Assembly (NCBI RefSeq): GCF_005239225.2
Contig: NC_133284.1
Coordinates: forward strand, 50,872,697-50,936,696
Direction of reading: 5' to 3'
DNA: 64,000 nucleotides
From: Populus alba
Lineage: Eukaryota; Streptophyta; Magnoliopsida; Malpighiales; Salicaceae
Positions 11,264 to 22,240 of this stretch are shown in pieces. The position numbers were made by a program, and so were the translations under genes. The notes beneath the pieces are model-generated. The model was not told where the DNA came from. It saw only the letters and a list, made by a program, of their open reading frames with translations, and did no database searches. The first letter of the stretch is position 1, and every line of letters begins with the position of its first letter.

Positions 11264-11840
11264 TTGACAACTTGCTTGTGTATTAATGTAAAAATTAATT
11301 AGTACTAATCATGTTTGTTGAGGTTATTTTTATTTTGTCGTTTGGAGCACAAAATTTTATTCACATGTTATGATAATTAAATGCTTTTAAGAAATTCAGA
11401 TTTAAAAATTAGGTTGTGCTTAGTTAGTATTTTAGGATATAATAAACAAATATAGGAGTGATGAGGCATGAGAAATACATTCCTCATTTTTTCTATCAAG
11501 ATTTACAAATGATGATAAAAAAAAATATTGAAGAAGACTCTTATTTTTATTAGGTTTCATGAAATACTCTGCTCACATATTTTTTATAGGAAGAAATTCA
11601 GATTAATATTTTTTAGATATAAGTCAAATAAATCTAGTTTTAAAATTAATTTGGAGTAATCAATGTTGGCTGAGGTTATTTTGATTTTGTAATTTATAGC
11701 CGATTGATCATGTAGGTGTGTGGGTGCCTTTTGTTTTTTTAATTTTTATCCTTGTAATAATCAAATGCTTTAAGAGAAGCAGAAATTAAATGAAAAAAAT
11801 TAGGTTATTTAGGTTATATTTGTTTAATATTTAAGGGAGA
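11264..11840. repeat. Flank segment also present at 26095-26960
   Basis: The phrases gacaacttgcttgtg (11268 and 26094), attttgtaatttatagc (11684 and 26766) and ttaaatgaaaaaaattaggtt (11788 and 26915) occur in the same order in both places. Shorter pieces recur at 14955-15170 and 30300-30480. It is part of the distal upstream flank of the NLR duplication unit. No ORF is supported. Confidence 0.65.
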
Positions 11841-11859
11841 TACCAATTAAAAAAAAACA

Positions 11860-13560
11860 TAAAAAGAATGTTAGAGGTTGAAATATGAAAAAACAAAAGA
11901 GCTTAAAAAAGAAACAAAACACCAAAGAAGCTTGAGTGAACCCTATAAACTCGGGTTAAACTCTCGAACCCGCAATCCATTACATTCTTGACTCAGGCTC
12001 AACGTAGGAGCTTAACACCTAAAAAAAATAAATGTTGGAAGATGAAATCAATCAATTTAATTCAATTTAAAAATAAAAATTCCTTCATAAAAACTAAATT
12101 CAACAAAGAAAAAAAAAACCAAGGCAACCTGCATTATTTTAAAAAAGACTAAAAAATACCATACAAAGCGAATTAAAAAATAACAAAATATTGGAGGATG
12201 GAAAAAAAAAGGAAAAAAAAAAAACAAAGAAACCGGGGTCTATTTCTTAAACCAACAAACCGTTAAATTTTAGACCCGGACTCAACTAAAAAGCTAAAGA
12301 CCTTACTATTTAAATGTTGGAGGATGACATAATAAAAAAATCTTGCAAGGTAAAAAAAAAATTGTGAAAACCATCTAAAATTAAAAAACAATTCTTAATT
12401 TAGTAGGCCATTCTGAAGAAAAAAAAAAAGGCAACAAAGAGAACAATGATGAAATTGAAAAAACCACATGATTTCACTTAATTTCATAAAGTATTCTAAA
12501 TTTAAAAAATTATAATAAAGATAATATGGATGAAATCATAAGTACGATAAATTTTAGGGATTGATTTGATTTTTTAATCCCAACACGAAAATCGAGTAGG
12601 AGAGAGGGGAAAAGAAAAAAAAAACAAAAGGCCATAAATGTCACACCAACCGCTATAGTGTTACACGCGTCGTTGATTTGTAGGGGGACATTGAGATCCT
12701 TCAGAAGCCTCCCTGGAATCACTGTTTTGGGTATTGGATGACGCCGCACACATCGTTCAGAGGTGGCAAACATTGTTCACTTGATTCTATTTTTTTTAAT
12801 TTAATTTTCTTATTTTCCAAATTATCTTATTGTCTCCAATAACACCCAATAACTACTAAATGACCACATCTAAATGATAAAAGAGCCTCAGAGTCAGATA
12901 ATTATTTTAAATTTTCAAGGACAATGAAGTAACATACTTGTTGAAAAATCAAGTCAAAGACTAATAAGCCCCTAGATCCAAGTGATTTTCTTTGTTTTCC
13001 AAGGGTAATTAAATAATCACATCGTGCAAAGAAAATGCAAAAATATCGTTTAGCCCTTCCCTTTCAAATAAAGGAAAAGCTCGTTAATTTAATTTTTTGA
13101 TTTAAATTAATTACTTTTTAAATTGTATTTTATTTTTTAAAAAATATTAAATTAATGTTGTTAATTTAATTTTTTAAGTATTTTTAATGATTTTGAAGTG
13201 TTTTTTTAATTGAAAAAAAATTAATTTAATGTATTTTCAATTGAAAATCATTTTTGTAAAAGCATGATCTACACTACGTTACCAAACATACAATAATGAT
13301 ATCTTTTATAGTTGCGATTTAAAAAAATAGATTTAACAAAAACACTTTTAGTTGGGTTTTTTAAAAAAATATGTTTAGTTAAAAAGTAATATAAGATAAA
13401 CTTTTGCATGTACAATATATAGAAAGCAAACATGAATAAAAAATAAATTATTTTATATTCCAGCAATTATGTATGAGGTATAATACAAAAAATCAAAAGT
13501 TAATTAGGAACACATGGCTAACAGTCTTTAAGACTTGACATCATTTTAACAATATAAAAA
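11860..13560. repeat. Second copy of the 6480-8480 segment
   Basis: The segment is colinear with the left copy, including the GC-richer patch (12640-12775) and the closing acacatggctaacagtctt (13513). An 87-residue minus-strand reading frame across the patch (12510-12773) is not kept open in the left copy, so I do not call it a gene. The copy is about 300 bp shorter than its partner through internal deletions. Confidence 0.7.
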
Positions 13561-14939
13561 AGATAACATTTTCATAAATTCAATATGAAAGCAAAGTTAA
13601 AGAATTTAGAAGAAGATGTTTCAGCTACTTTCCCTCAATTTTTAGGTAAACAAGAGGAGCTAAATTTATTCCCAACCTAAACATCAAGAATTCCACTAGA
13701 ATAAAAGAAGTGATTATCACTTCACCATAAATAACTAGTCACCACCCAAAGAAACCAAGTCAATATAGACCAAAATTTAATGGGATAAAAAAACCTCCCA
13801 AAGCTTAACTGCCCTTGAATCCAGACGCTGCCTTGACCCATATACCTTATTCGGCATACATCCCAACATCTTTGTGGGCTTTAGTGCATTTTTTGAATCC
13901 AATGTGTGTGGGTTTAGGTAATATATGTGGATATGTAGCATTAATGGATCTATTTTTCACTCATAACAAACTCAAGTAACTCGTCTAAGCCTACCTCTCC
14001 ATTCAAAAATTTTTCAAGACTGCACGCAGGTTTTTAAATATTTTATATTGATTCAATATATATTATTTTGAGTAAAATATAATTTAAAATACCATAGGAA
14101 TGAAATTATTTTTTTCAAGATCCCACATAGGCGGCCTACTATGATAGGCCTCTCAATATTTTATATTGAATCAATACTATTATTTTGAGTGAAATACAAC
14201 TCAAAATACCACAATAATCAAATTAATTTTTTTAAAACCCCACATGAGTTTCTCAATATTTTATTTTGAATAAAATACAACTCAAAATACCACAAGAATA
14301 AAATTACTTTTCAACTTCTCCTCTTCACAAAAGACAAGACTTGTAAGTTATAACTACTCAATGAATCTTCAAAGTTCAAGGTTCATAATATCTTCATTCT
14401 TAGTAATGTTAGTATATATATTTTTAGAGTTTATCTCTTTGAAATATCATTGTATTTTTTCTCTCTGAATGAATTCTTTCTGAAGCATTTAAGAATACCC
14501 ACATCTATCAAATTTGCAAGTAACAACTACTTATCATCTTAGCACACTAGACATTAGTCTTTTTAACTTACTTAGATATCACCTAGCAATCATTGTAGCT
14601 AATTTTTTTTTTTTAATTTCTAAAATTAAAAGATTAAGTGAACATCCAACATTCTCTTATTCTGATCTTCAAGTGCCACATGTCAAACATTCGGGTGGAT
14701 GTCGTTCTAAACGAGCCAAGGACGAAACTAGCTAATAAGTTGATTTTTTAAAGGCTGTAGGCAATGAAGGCATTGATTGAGCTGCACGTCGTTTAGTAAC
14801 TTGAAACTTGAAAGTGATTTTTTTGTGTATTTTCAAAAGTAAATGAAAATGAGGACTGTACCATTCAATCAACCAATCAATCAATGTACAAAAAAATGAA
14901 AGGGAAAATGCAATTTGGAACAAAATATTGAAAAGGAAA
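13561..14939. other. Unassigned AT-rich stretch, possibly old retroelement sequence
   Basis: No gene is recognised. The region 13800-13930 is less AT-rich, and the stretch 14400-14520 has the look of an LTR end followed by internal sequence, but there are no paired ends. A 73-residue plus-strand frame at 14514-14735 and a minus frame at 14732-14959 have no recognisable domain. Confidence 0.3.
14038..14310 (+). repeat. Three imperfect tandem copies of about 100 bp
   Basis: Each unit runs caatattttat-att-gattcaata through attattttgag, aaaataccac and ccccacat. Units start near 14034, 14151 and 14252. The first spacer contains a small palindrome (ggcctactatgataggcc, 14133-14150). Function is unknown. 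Confidence 0.65.
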
Positions 14940-15507
14940 ATGCAATTTGAAAAGTTCAAGGTTCAATGTAAAATTAGTACTAGATTTGTTGAGGTTATTT
15001 TTATTTTGTCTTTTTATAGAACAAATTTGGAAAGGTTTTATTATTATTATTATTATTATTATTTTTGTAAGTGTTTATTCTTAAAAATTTTATCCTATGT
15101 TGTGATATTTATATCTTTTTTATAAACTCAAATTTAAAAATTAGGTTGTATTTAATTAGTATTATTCCGTTGATTGATAGCTTCTAAGATATATCTCCAC
15201 AAGGATAAAGCCCTTGATGTAGTTCACCACTGTGCTAACTTTGTCCCTTACGAGGTTTATCCCCATGAGGCATTTGTTCCTCACTTTTTTTGGGTAGAAG
15301 TTGTTTATTATGGTGTATTTAGCATGTTTTTTCAACAATAATCCATATTTAATGGACTAATTGTTGTGTGTGATAAAATTAATCTAGTAAGTTCAGCTTT
15401 AGACAGCCTAAATAAATAGAAACGTGATTTCTTTTTCATTGATGCCTTTGATTTATTATTTTATATAATCTTACTGGTATGGTAATATGACATGTCACTC
15501 ATTCACA

Positions 15508-15538
<31 letters not shown>

Positions 15539-16036
15539 TCATGTAGAGACCATATTATTGTACGATACGCATAATAACAAGTTAACCATATAAAGAATCC
15601 GTAATAGAAATAGAACATCAAAATAAGGAGAATGAGAATCAACACATTAAACAATAAGCACACAAATGAGTAAACATTATGCTTTTGAAGGTTCAGACAA
15701 TAAGCACACAAATGAGTAAACATTTCTGGAAGTTCGCACAATAAATTACTAAACACATAACATTACATGACATTACTCTTATTTCTGGAAGTTCACACAA
15801 CAAACACATGAAATAAAACAAATTGTTGCAGCTAATGAAACAGCTGGAATTACTTCCCACCAATGTCGAGTTGATCATGAAATAGGTAACCAACCAACCT
15901 AATGCAAACATCAAGGACAAAGATTATCCAGTCATCTCGTATTTGTTGATTTAAAGAAGGATATAAAATAAATAGTTGCAGCCATTTTACCTAGAAGAAT
16001 GAATTAGTAGCATGTTTTTCAAATTCCAATGCCAAA
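14940..16036 (-). repeat. 3' flank of NLR copy A, one of three copies
   Basis: From attattccgttgattgatag (15162) to the gene's stop codon, this flank matches 27751-29721 and 30057-31446. It holds (ATT)n at 15038-15062 and a (GT)n(AT)n run at 15510-15537. Short units of cacacaaatgagtaaacat repeat at 15659 and 15704. The undisturbed sequence cccatgag at 15262-15269 is the empty site for the hAT insertion in the second copy. Small minus-strand reading frames are shared only because the DNA is duplicated. Confidence 0.75.
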
Positions 16037-16147
16037 CTAATCCTCTTCCTCTTTTTCCTCTTTCCACCCATTATATATGGTCCACGTTCTACAAGTGCTG
16101 GTTGGCACGGAGCAACCAGTGCTGAAACCCTCAGCTACTTGAGATAC
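16037..16147 (-). CDS. NLR A exon 4: short acidic C-terminal exon
   Basis: This exon has 36 codons plus a TAG stop, from VSQVAEGFSTGCSVPTS to NGWKEEKEEED. The acceptor is ttttgcag at 16148. It is in phase with exon 3 and conserved in copy B, which supports its being real although short. The highly acidic end is typical of this poplar NLR subgroup as I know it. Confidence 0.75.
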   Translation of the reverse strand, partial: VSQVAEGFSTGCSVPTSTCRTWTIYNGWKEEKEEED

Positions 16148-16264
16148 CTGCAAAACCAATTCAAGCATGGCATACACATTCTAACTTGTAAGTCTTATTA
16201 TTGAGGGAAACAAGAAATAAAAACACTGAAAAAGAGGCAAGAAATCATGTCAAATATACAGCAC

Positions 16265-16997
16265 CTCTGATTGAGCACTCATTGAACCATTTGATGTAGT
16301 AGTAAATTTTGTGGTCAGCTTTGGACATTGACGCACCTTTAACTCCATCAAATCAGGGAATATGAAATCATAAAATCCATGACTGAAGTAGACAATGCTT
16401 GGTAATTTATATAGAGTCAGAAAATGCAGATCAGGGAGCACCATCTCCTTCTCAACATTGACAGGTGAAGCATGATCATCCTGCCCAAATACTCCAAATA
16501 ATTGAGAGGATTCCGTTACATTAAGCATGCAGAGCTTTTTTGAGACCTGAAGCCATTGCTACTGGGAAGAGACTCTTCAACTTGTTGCATCCTCTGATAT
16601 TAAGTCGATACAAATTGGGGAAGCATGAAGATTGGAGATCACTCCCTGCCAATATCTGATCATTTTCATCATCATTATCCTTAGCAATGATTTGCTCCAA
16701 TTCATCACAATTTGATATCTCTAGAACTTCCAGTTGAACTAGACTAGCAATCATGTTGTTTGTGAATACATGTGTCAGTCTCTTACACTCATTCACCTCC
16801 AAAGAAGTCAAATTGCTCGGTAGAAGACCCTTCCATATACACCTCAAGTCTGGCAATAAGTTCAAGTGTAATGTTTCCAAACTCACAATTGAAAGTTCAT
16901 GCCCACCTCTTCTATTAGTTATCAAACATCCAACTTGTATTAAATCTTGTACTCCTTCCAAGTTTTCAATAGATATTTCTTTCAAATTCATAAACCC
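16265..16997 (-). CDS. NLR A exon 3: LRR cassette, second copy, frameshifted
   Basis: The exon is 733 bp, one more than the 732 bp of copy B, and encodes about 244 residues. It begins GFMNLKEISIENLEGVQDL and ends SMSAQSE before a gtgctg donor. Relative to exon 2, it has an extra N-terminal segment of about 30 residues. The extra base lies in a T-run (plus strand) at 16536-16541, so the frame ends at GLKKALHA; the rest continues in another frame. Confidence 0.85.
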
Positions 16998-17107
16998 CTA
17001 CATCAAAAGAAAACAAGTGTACCGATTTGTTAGATGTAATTCCTAGTAATTATTGTGCACTTTTAAAACTAAACGAGAGGCAAGAAATCATGTCAAATCA
17101 GGAGCAC

Positions 17108-17740
17108 CTTTGATTGAGCACTCATTGAGTCATTTGATGTGGTAGCAGATTCTATGGTCAACTTTGGGCATCCATGCACCTTCAACTTCTGCAAATGAGG
17201 GAACAAGAAATCATAACATCCGAGACTAAAGCAGGAAATACTTGGTAATTTTATAAGCAACAACTCCTGCAGATCAGGGAGCACCATCTCCTTCTCAACA
17301 TTGACAGGTGAAGCATGATCACCCTGCCCAAATACTCCTAATAATTGAGAGGATTCTCTTACTTCAAGTATTTGGAGCTTTTTGAGACCTGAAGCCATGA
17401 CTATTGGGAAGAGACTCTTCAACTTGTTGCATCCTCTGATCACAAGTCGACACAAATTAGGAAAGCATGCAGATTGGAGATCACTTCCTGAAAATATCTG
17501 ATCCTTTTCATTATCATTTTCCTTAGCAATGATTTGCTCCAATTCCTCACAGTTTGATATCTCTAGAAATTCCAGTTGAAGTAGACTAGCAATCATGCTG
17601 TCAGTGAATACATGTGTCAGTCTCTTACACTCGTTCACCTTCAAAGTAGTCAAATTACATGACACGAGACCCTTCCATATACATCTCAAGTCAGGCACAA
17701 GAAGGGAGGACAACTTTAATGTTTCCAAACTTGTAAACCC
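17108..17740 (-). CDS. NLR A exon 2: LRR cassette, first copy
   Basis: This is a 633-bp, phase 0-0 exon of 211 residues, from GFTSLETL to SMSAQSK. The acceptor is gatgcag and the donor gtgctc. It has LRRs with the CIWKGL, CKRLTHVF and CNKLKSLFP signatures of this NLR family. It is a tandem paralogue of exon 3. The frame is intact. Intron 1 upstream (17741-18437) is AT-rich and otherwise featureless. Confidence 0.85.
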
Positions 17741-18437
17741 CTGCATCAAAAGAAAGTAAGGGTACCAAAGTAATTTTGTTAGATATAATTTGTTAGATAT
17801 AATTCCTATTAGTTTTTGTGCACTTTGAAACTATTATATAATTTTGTTAAATAGATGAACCAATTATCCCCAATGCCGAAATACTTATCAACAAGAAAAT
17901 ATAAATAGACAGGGCAACAAGTCATGGGAATATAAAATCATATTTTTTTATATTTATGATAATCTAAATACAAACTATTATTTTATATTAGTTAAATTAA
18001 AAAGCAATCATGAAAAAATTATACTCATTAACTCAAAAAAATTAATTTTTTATATTCGATTTATAATAAAAAAAAATTATAACATTTTCCAAAAATAAAA
18101 ATATAAAAGAAAATAATTTGAATTTTACACATTAGTAAAATGTTTTAATAAAAATGCTTGATTGTTGATCATTTAAATTATTATTTTCTTAAAAAAAGTG
18201 AAAACAAATTGTAAAAAAAAATGAAAAAAATATTTAAAAAAATATGTTTTTGAATTCAATACAAATTTGGTGCTTTTTGAAGTTCTTTGAATGAGAAAAT
18301 ATTGTATTTAAAAAGAAAGTTTCAATATTTACTTTTTGACTCTATTGTTTTAAAAGATAGAAAAAATTATCACAATGTATTGAAGTTGACGATTTAAATT
18401 AGAAAAGAAAAAAAATGGAGAAATATAAAGGACGTAC

Positions 18438-21400
18438 TCGAAGCTGTGCCAACAAATTATCCCATTCTTCGTGGCCATCAATGGCTAATTCTTGCAAAGA
18501 AGGCAATTGAGCAGCAAAATCCCTTGGACCAAAAAAGCTGCACTTTGAAAGAGACAATTTTCTTAGCTGAGGGAAGTCGATGATGATAATGTCATCTCCT
18601 TCTCCACTGTAAAATACTCGCTTTAAATTGTCAGCTTTAAAAATCTCCATCTGTTTCAGGTTCTGAAGACTTCGAGACACGGAGACAGGGAAGACATATT
18701 CAAGTTCATAACAGCATATTATAGAGAGAGTTTTTAATTTGGGGAAGCCAAGAGACTCTGGAATTATTTCCCCTTCGTCATCCTTCTCTCTGATAAGACG
18801 CTTCAATACACGGCAATGATGTATCAGTAGTGTTTCCAAATGAATAAGACTTTGAGCGAGGGACGGTGTGAAGATAAATGTCAGTTTGTCAAGAAATAAC
18901 AACTCCAGATGAGCAAGACTGTGGAGGCTGACATGTCTGGTGGGCCCCTTCCATATACATATGAGCTCAGGTAAAGATGACAACCGTAACCTTGTTAAAG
19001 ATGACAGCAGCTCTTTCTCCTCATCCAATTCAAATACTTCTTCCAATGAATCGCAATCATCAATTTCCACACTCCTTAGATTTTTCAAAGCTTGCCGCCA
19101 TTTTGCTAGAAACAGAGTGCGAATATCCCCACATGCTTTCACTTCTACATGTTCTAATCTTTGTAAGAAGTCCTTTTCACTGCCATGGGTGGTCATCTGA
19201 TCAGAGGACAATACTATATTTCTTAAACCCTCCACTCTCCAAAAACAAAGATGAGACACGGTAGGAAACAACTGCTCAAATGTCTTTGCATTTAAGGATG
19301 TGGCGCTTATATCACCCAAATATAATCTTGTCGAGGTTGGGTATTCTTTATCGAGTTCTGAATACTCATCCCCTAACAGTATATCATATTTGAGCAAGCT
19401 GGGAAAAACAAAATCTCTGGGAATGCATTCAACCTCCGGTATCGTCAATGATAACACAGCTAAATGAGACAGCGAACTTAGTTCTGTTAGGCTTGCATTC
19501 ATTCCTTCTGTGCTGTCACATCCAACAACATCCCCAATCAACAGTTCTTCTAACTTCTTCAACCTTCCTATCAAATTCACAGGAATCCTTCTTAGATAGT
19601 GACAACCTGTCAAATCCAACAACCTTAACTCCTTGAGCGTCCCAATTTCATCAGGTAATTCTTCAACGGAGGAGCACCACAAACCAAGAATCTCAAGTCT
19701 TTGCAGCTTTCTCAACCAATTGAGGTCCTTGGACTCACACCCTCTCAACAGCAACGATTGAAGGTTCGTTGAGAATTGAAGTGATTGCAATGACAAACAC
19801 CCTCCCTGTAGAGACAAAACTTCTATTGCTTTCATCCCTTCAAAAAACCCCTCTGGAACATTCACGTCATCATCCAGTTCTAATAATAGAACTTTGAGCT
19901 GTGGACACACCAATCCTTCAGGAAGTTCTGCTAGTGTATTGCCCATTAACGAAACTACTGTACAACCTTCTAATCTTTTGTTGCTCGTTGGCCACTCCTT
20001 CAACCGAAAGCCAGCCTTTACCACGAATCCGTATTTTTCTGATGATGCTATCTGAATAGCAACATCACGAACCAAGTCATGCATTTTCACATCTTCTTCA
20101 GTTTCAGTTCCTAACAGCATACAACAAGCTTTGAGGTTTTTGATTGCCACATAAACTCGTTTCCTTGCATCTTCAATGGACTCCACATCTTGATGTAACC
20201 CATAGCCAACTGCGTATCTTGTCAAGTCCTCAATTGGAATGTTGTAATCTTCTGGAAATAAACAGCATAGCAAGAAACATAACTTGGTTTTCTCGTGCTT
20301 CAAATAATCATAGCTCAACTTAAGACATGCATATGCATTTTTTTGTTCATCAAGTTGTTCCATGTCCAGAAATTGAGACTTTTTTAGCTGATCAAATGCT
20401 ACTTCCCACTCAACTGCAGATTTATCTCTTAGAGCCCTTCCCACTGTCACAAGTGCTATAGGCAATCCTTTACATTCTCTCGCAACCTTCTTTGCCACTC
20501 TGTTCAAGTCAGAGTCCTCATCACGTAAACCTGCATTGATTTTGAATAAAGCCCATGCTTCATTTTCAGATAAGACTCTTAATAACACTTTTTGCTGGCA
20601 CTTCATAGAAGAACATATGTGTTCAAGACGTGTTGTTAGAAGAGTTTTACAACCCCTGTGAGCATCACCAAATGGGATCCCTACCTCTTTCAAGTCAATA
20701 TCTTTCCAAGCATCATCCAGGATTATAAGCACCTTCTTTCCCTGAAGTCTCTGCCATAACCGACCTGCTCTCTCCTTTCCACTCTTTCCATCAAAATCCA
20801 GACCTAAAATAACTGCCATTTGATCCTGCATGTCTGTGACATTTGGATTCTGGGACACCGTGACTATCAAAACTTCATCAACAAGCTGCAACTCTTTGGC
20901 TCCCCTACCTACTTCTTTGACCAGGGTGGTTTTACCCACCCCTCCCCATGCCGTACAGTCCGATCATATTGACAGTGTCATCTTTGAGAGCTTTCATTAT
21001 CTGTTCGAAAGCTTCTTTTAATGATTCCGAGGGTGTGAGTCCCTCTGATGGAAGAAATTCTATGTCTTGAAGAGGTGCTTTGTGGGACACTTTTGGAAAC
21101 TTTCTGCTATTTTCTTCAAGTTTTCTCAAAGTCTCCGTCTTCTTTGCCAGTGCCTTGCTTAACTTGAATTGTCGCATCGAATTTGGACACCAAGTAAAGC
21201 ATCTGCCAATTTTTCCTTTTTCATTTTGCAAACGATTCACACCTTCAATTTCGTTTTTTGCATTTTCCAGCCATGTGTTGACATCAATCTCAATTTCTTC
21301 AGCATTCCTTTCAGCAACGTTGACAGCATCTTGCAGACGATAAAATGCCAAAGCCAGGTTCATCATTTGTTCATCGAATTCTTGAACAAAATTGTTGAAA

Positions 21401-21492
21401 CAGAACATGTAACGGAACTGCTTGATTGCTGGTTCCACCAAGAGCTCTGCTATCTTAGATACAACGGACTCACCAACACTTTCGATAGCCAT
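18438..21492 (-). CDS. NLR A exon 1: coiled coil, NB-ARC and first LRR block
   Basis: The exon encodes about 1018 residues once the extra base in the P-loop is allowed for. As given, the frame opening at 21492 reads into RGG-stop just after GLYGMG (stop near 20935), and the frame that carries the rest of the NB-ARC is open from about 20939 to 18399. The donor is gtacgt at 18432-18437, directly after the Arg codon of LLAQLR. The kinase-2 motif has Ala instead of the usual Val (LDDAW), a mild deviation. Identity to copy B is high throughout. Confidence 0.85.
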
Positions 21493-22240
21493 TTTCCACC
21501 AGTCTCTGTATGGAAGGCTGATGATGATCACTTGGACACCTGCACGAATGATACGAGCTGCTCATCGCTTCCAACAACACATCTAATCAATCTGAAGCTA
21601 TGATCGGTCAATGTCTTTTTTTTTAAAAAAAGTTATGAATAAGGAGACAAAAAAGACTTGCAAGGAAGTATAATTAATGGAACGAACTCAACAAAGGATC
21701 AATCTTAGCCAACTAAAATCTGTAATTACTATCTCTGCATCATACGCGTATTTACACAACAGCTTTATCTAATGAAGCTGATTTGGTTTCAATTTCATTA
21801 TCTTAATTTTAAACACTCATTTCCTCGATATATATAGTTCATAGATCTATGTGCTTTTTCCATAAAACAAAGATAGAAATACTTTTTTTTTTCCTTCTCA
21901 AAACCAACAAACAGAATTTCATTAGTGAAAGATAGCATACCACCGATCTAAAGAATACATTGAAACAAAATAGTTTACACTTACGAGTTTAAAGCAGCAA
22001 GTCCCATAAAAATGCAATTTTATGAAACAATTAAGATAAAAAGCATAATATAAAGATAATGACAAACAAATAAAATTAAGAATAATATGCACAAGTGCTC
22101 ACCTAGCAAAGAGAGAAAGGAATGGAACGCTGATGATGATCACTTTGACACCTGCACGAATGATACTAGCTCCTCATCTCTTCCAATAGCACATATAATT
22201 AATCTAAAGCTATGATCGGTCAAATTTTTTTTTTGTTTTT
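21493..22240 (-). promoter_or_regulatory. NLR A 5' region with an internally duplicated block
   Basis: The sequence around the ATG (21506-21612: gatgatgatcac, gacacctgcacgaatgatac, agctatgatcggtcaa) is repeated at 22108-22228, about 600 bp upstream. The same pair with the same spacing occurs at copy B. The intervening DNA includes the empty-site sequence (tacac, 21753-21757) that received a retrotransposon in the left-hand copy. I cannot identify a TATA box or transcript start with confidence. Confidence 0.6.

Larger units (their letters stand above)
16037..21492 (-). pseudogene. NLR copy A: CC-NBS-LRR resistance protein with two frameshifts
   Basis: This is an intracellular immune receptor of the plant CC-NBS-LRR class (style of Arabidopsis At4g27190). 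Four exons are deduced from paralogue comparison and GT/AG sites: 18438-21492, 17108-17740, 16265-16997 and 16037-16147, all in phase 0, coding for roughly 1510 residues. Order: coiled-coil N-terminus, NB-ARC (P-loop near residue 181, kinase-2 LIILDDAW, RNBS-B LLTTR, GLPIAL, MHDLV), leucine-rich repeats, and a tail ending EEKEEED. The start MAIESVGESVV is chosen over an upstream Met because it opens the conserved N-terminal block. Two breaks occur: an extra C in 20944-20947 destroys the P-loop frame, and an extra T in 16536-16541 breaks exon 3. Both are homopolymer changes relative to copy B, so sequencing error is possible. If real, no full receptor is made. Confidence 0.9.

Noticed and set aside
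12510..12773. 87-residue minus-strand ORF in the GC-richer patch
   Set aside because: The duplicated copy near 7270-7480 does not keep the frame, and no domain is recognisable.
15499..15920. Two minus-strand ORFs also found at 29201-29616 and 30874-31149
   Set aside because: They recur only because the whole flank is duplicated; they are Phe/Tyr/Leu-rich, span simple repeats, and the third copy is rearranged.
18940..21603. Plus-strand ORFs across NLR A (and the same at 35236-37354 across NLR B)
   Set aside because: They are antisense shadows of the conserved NLR coding sequence.
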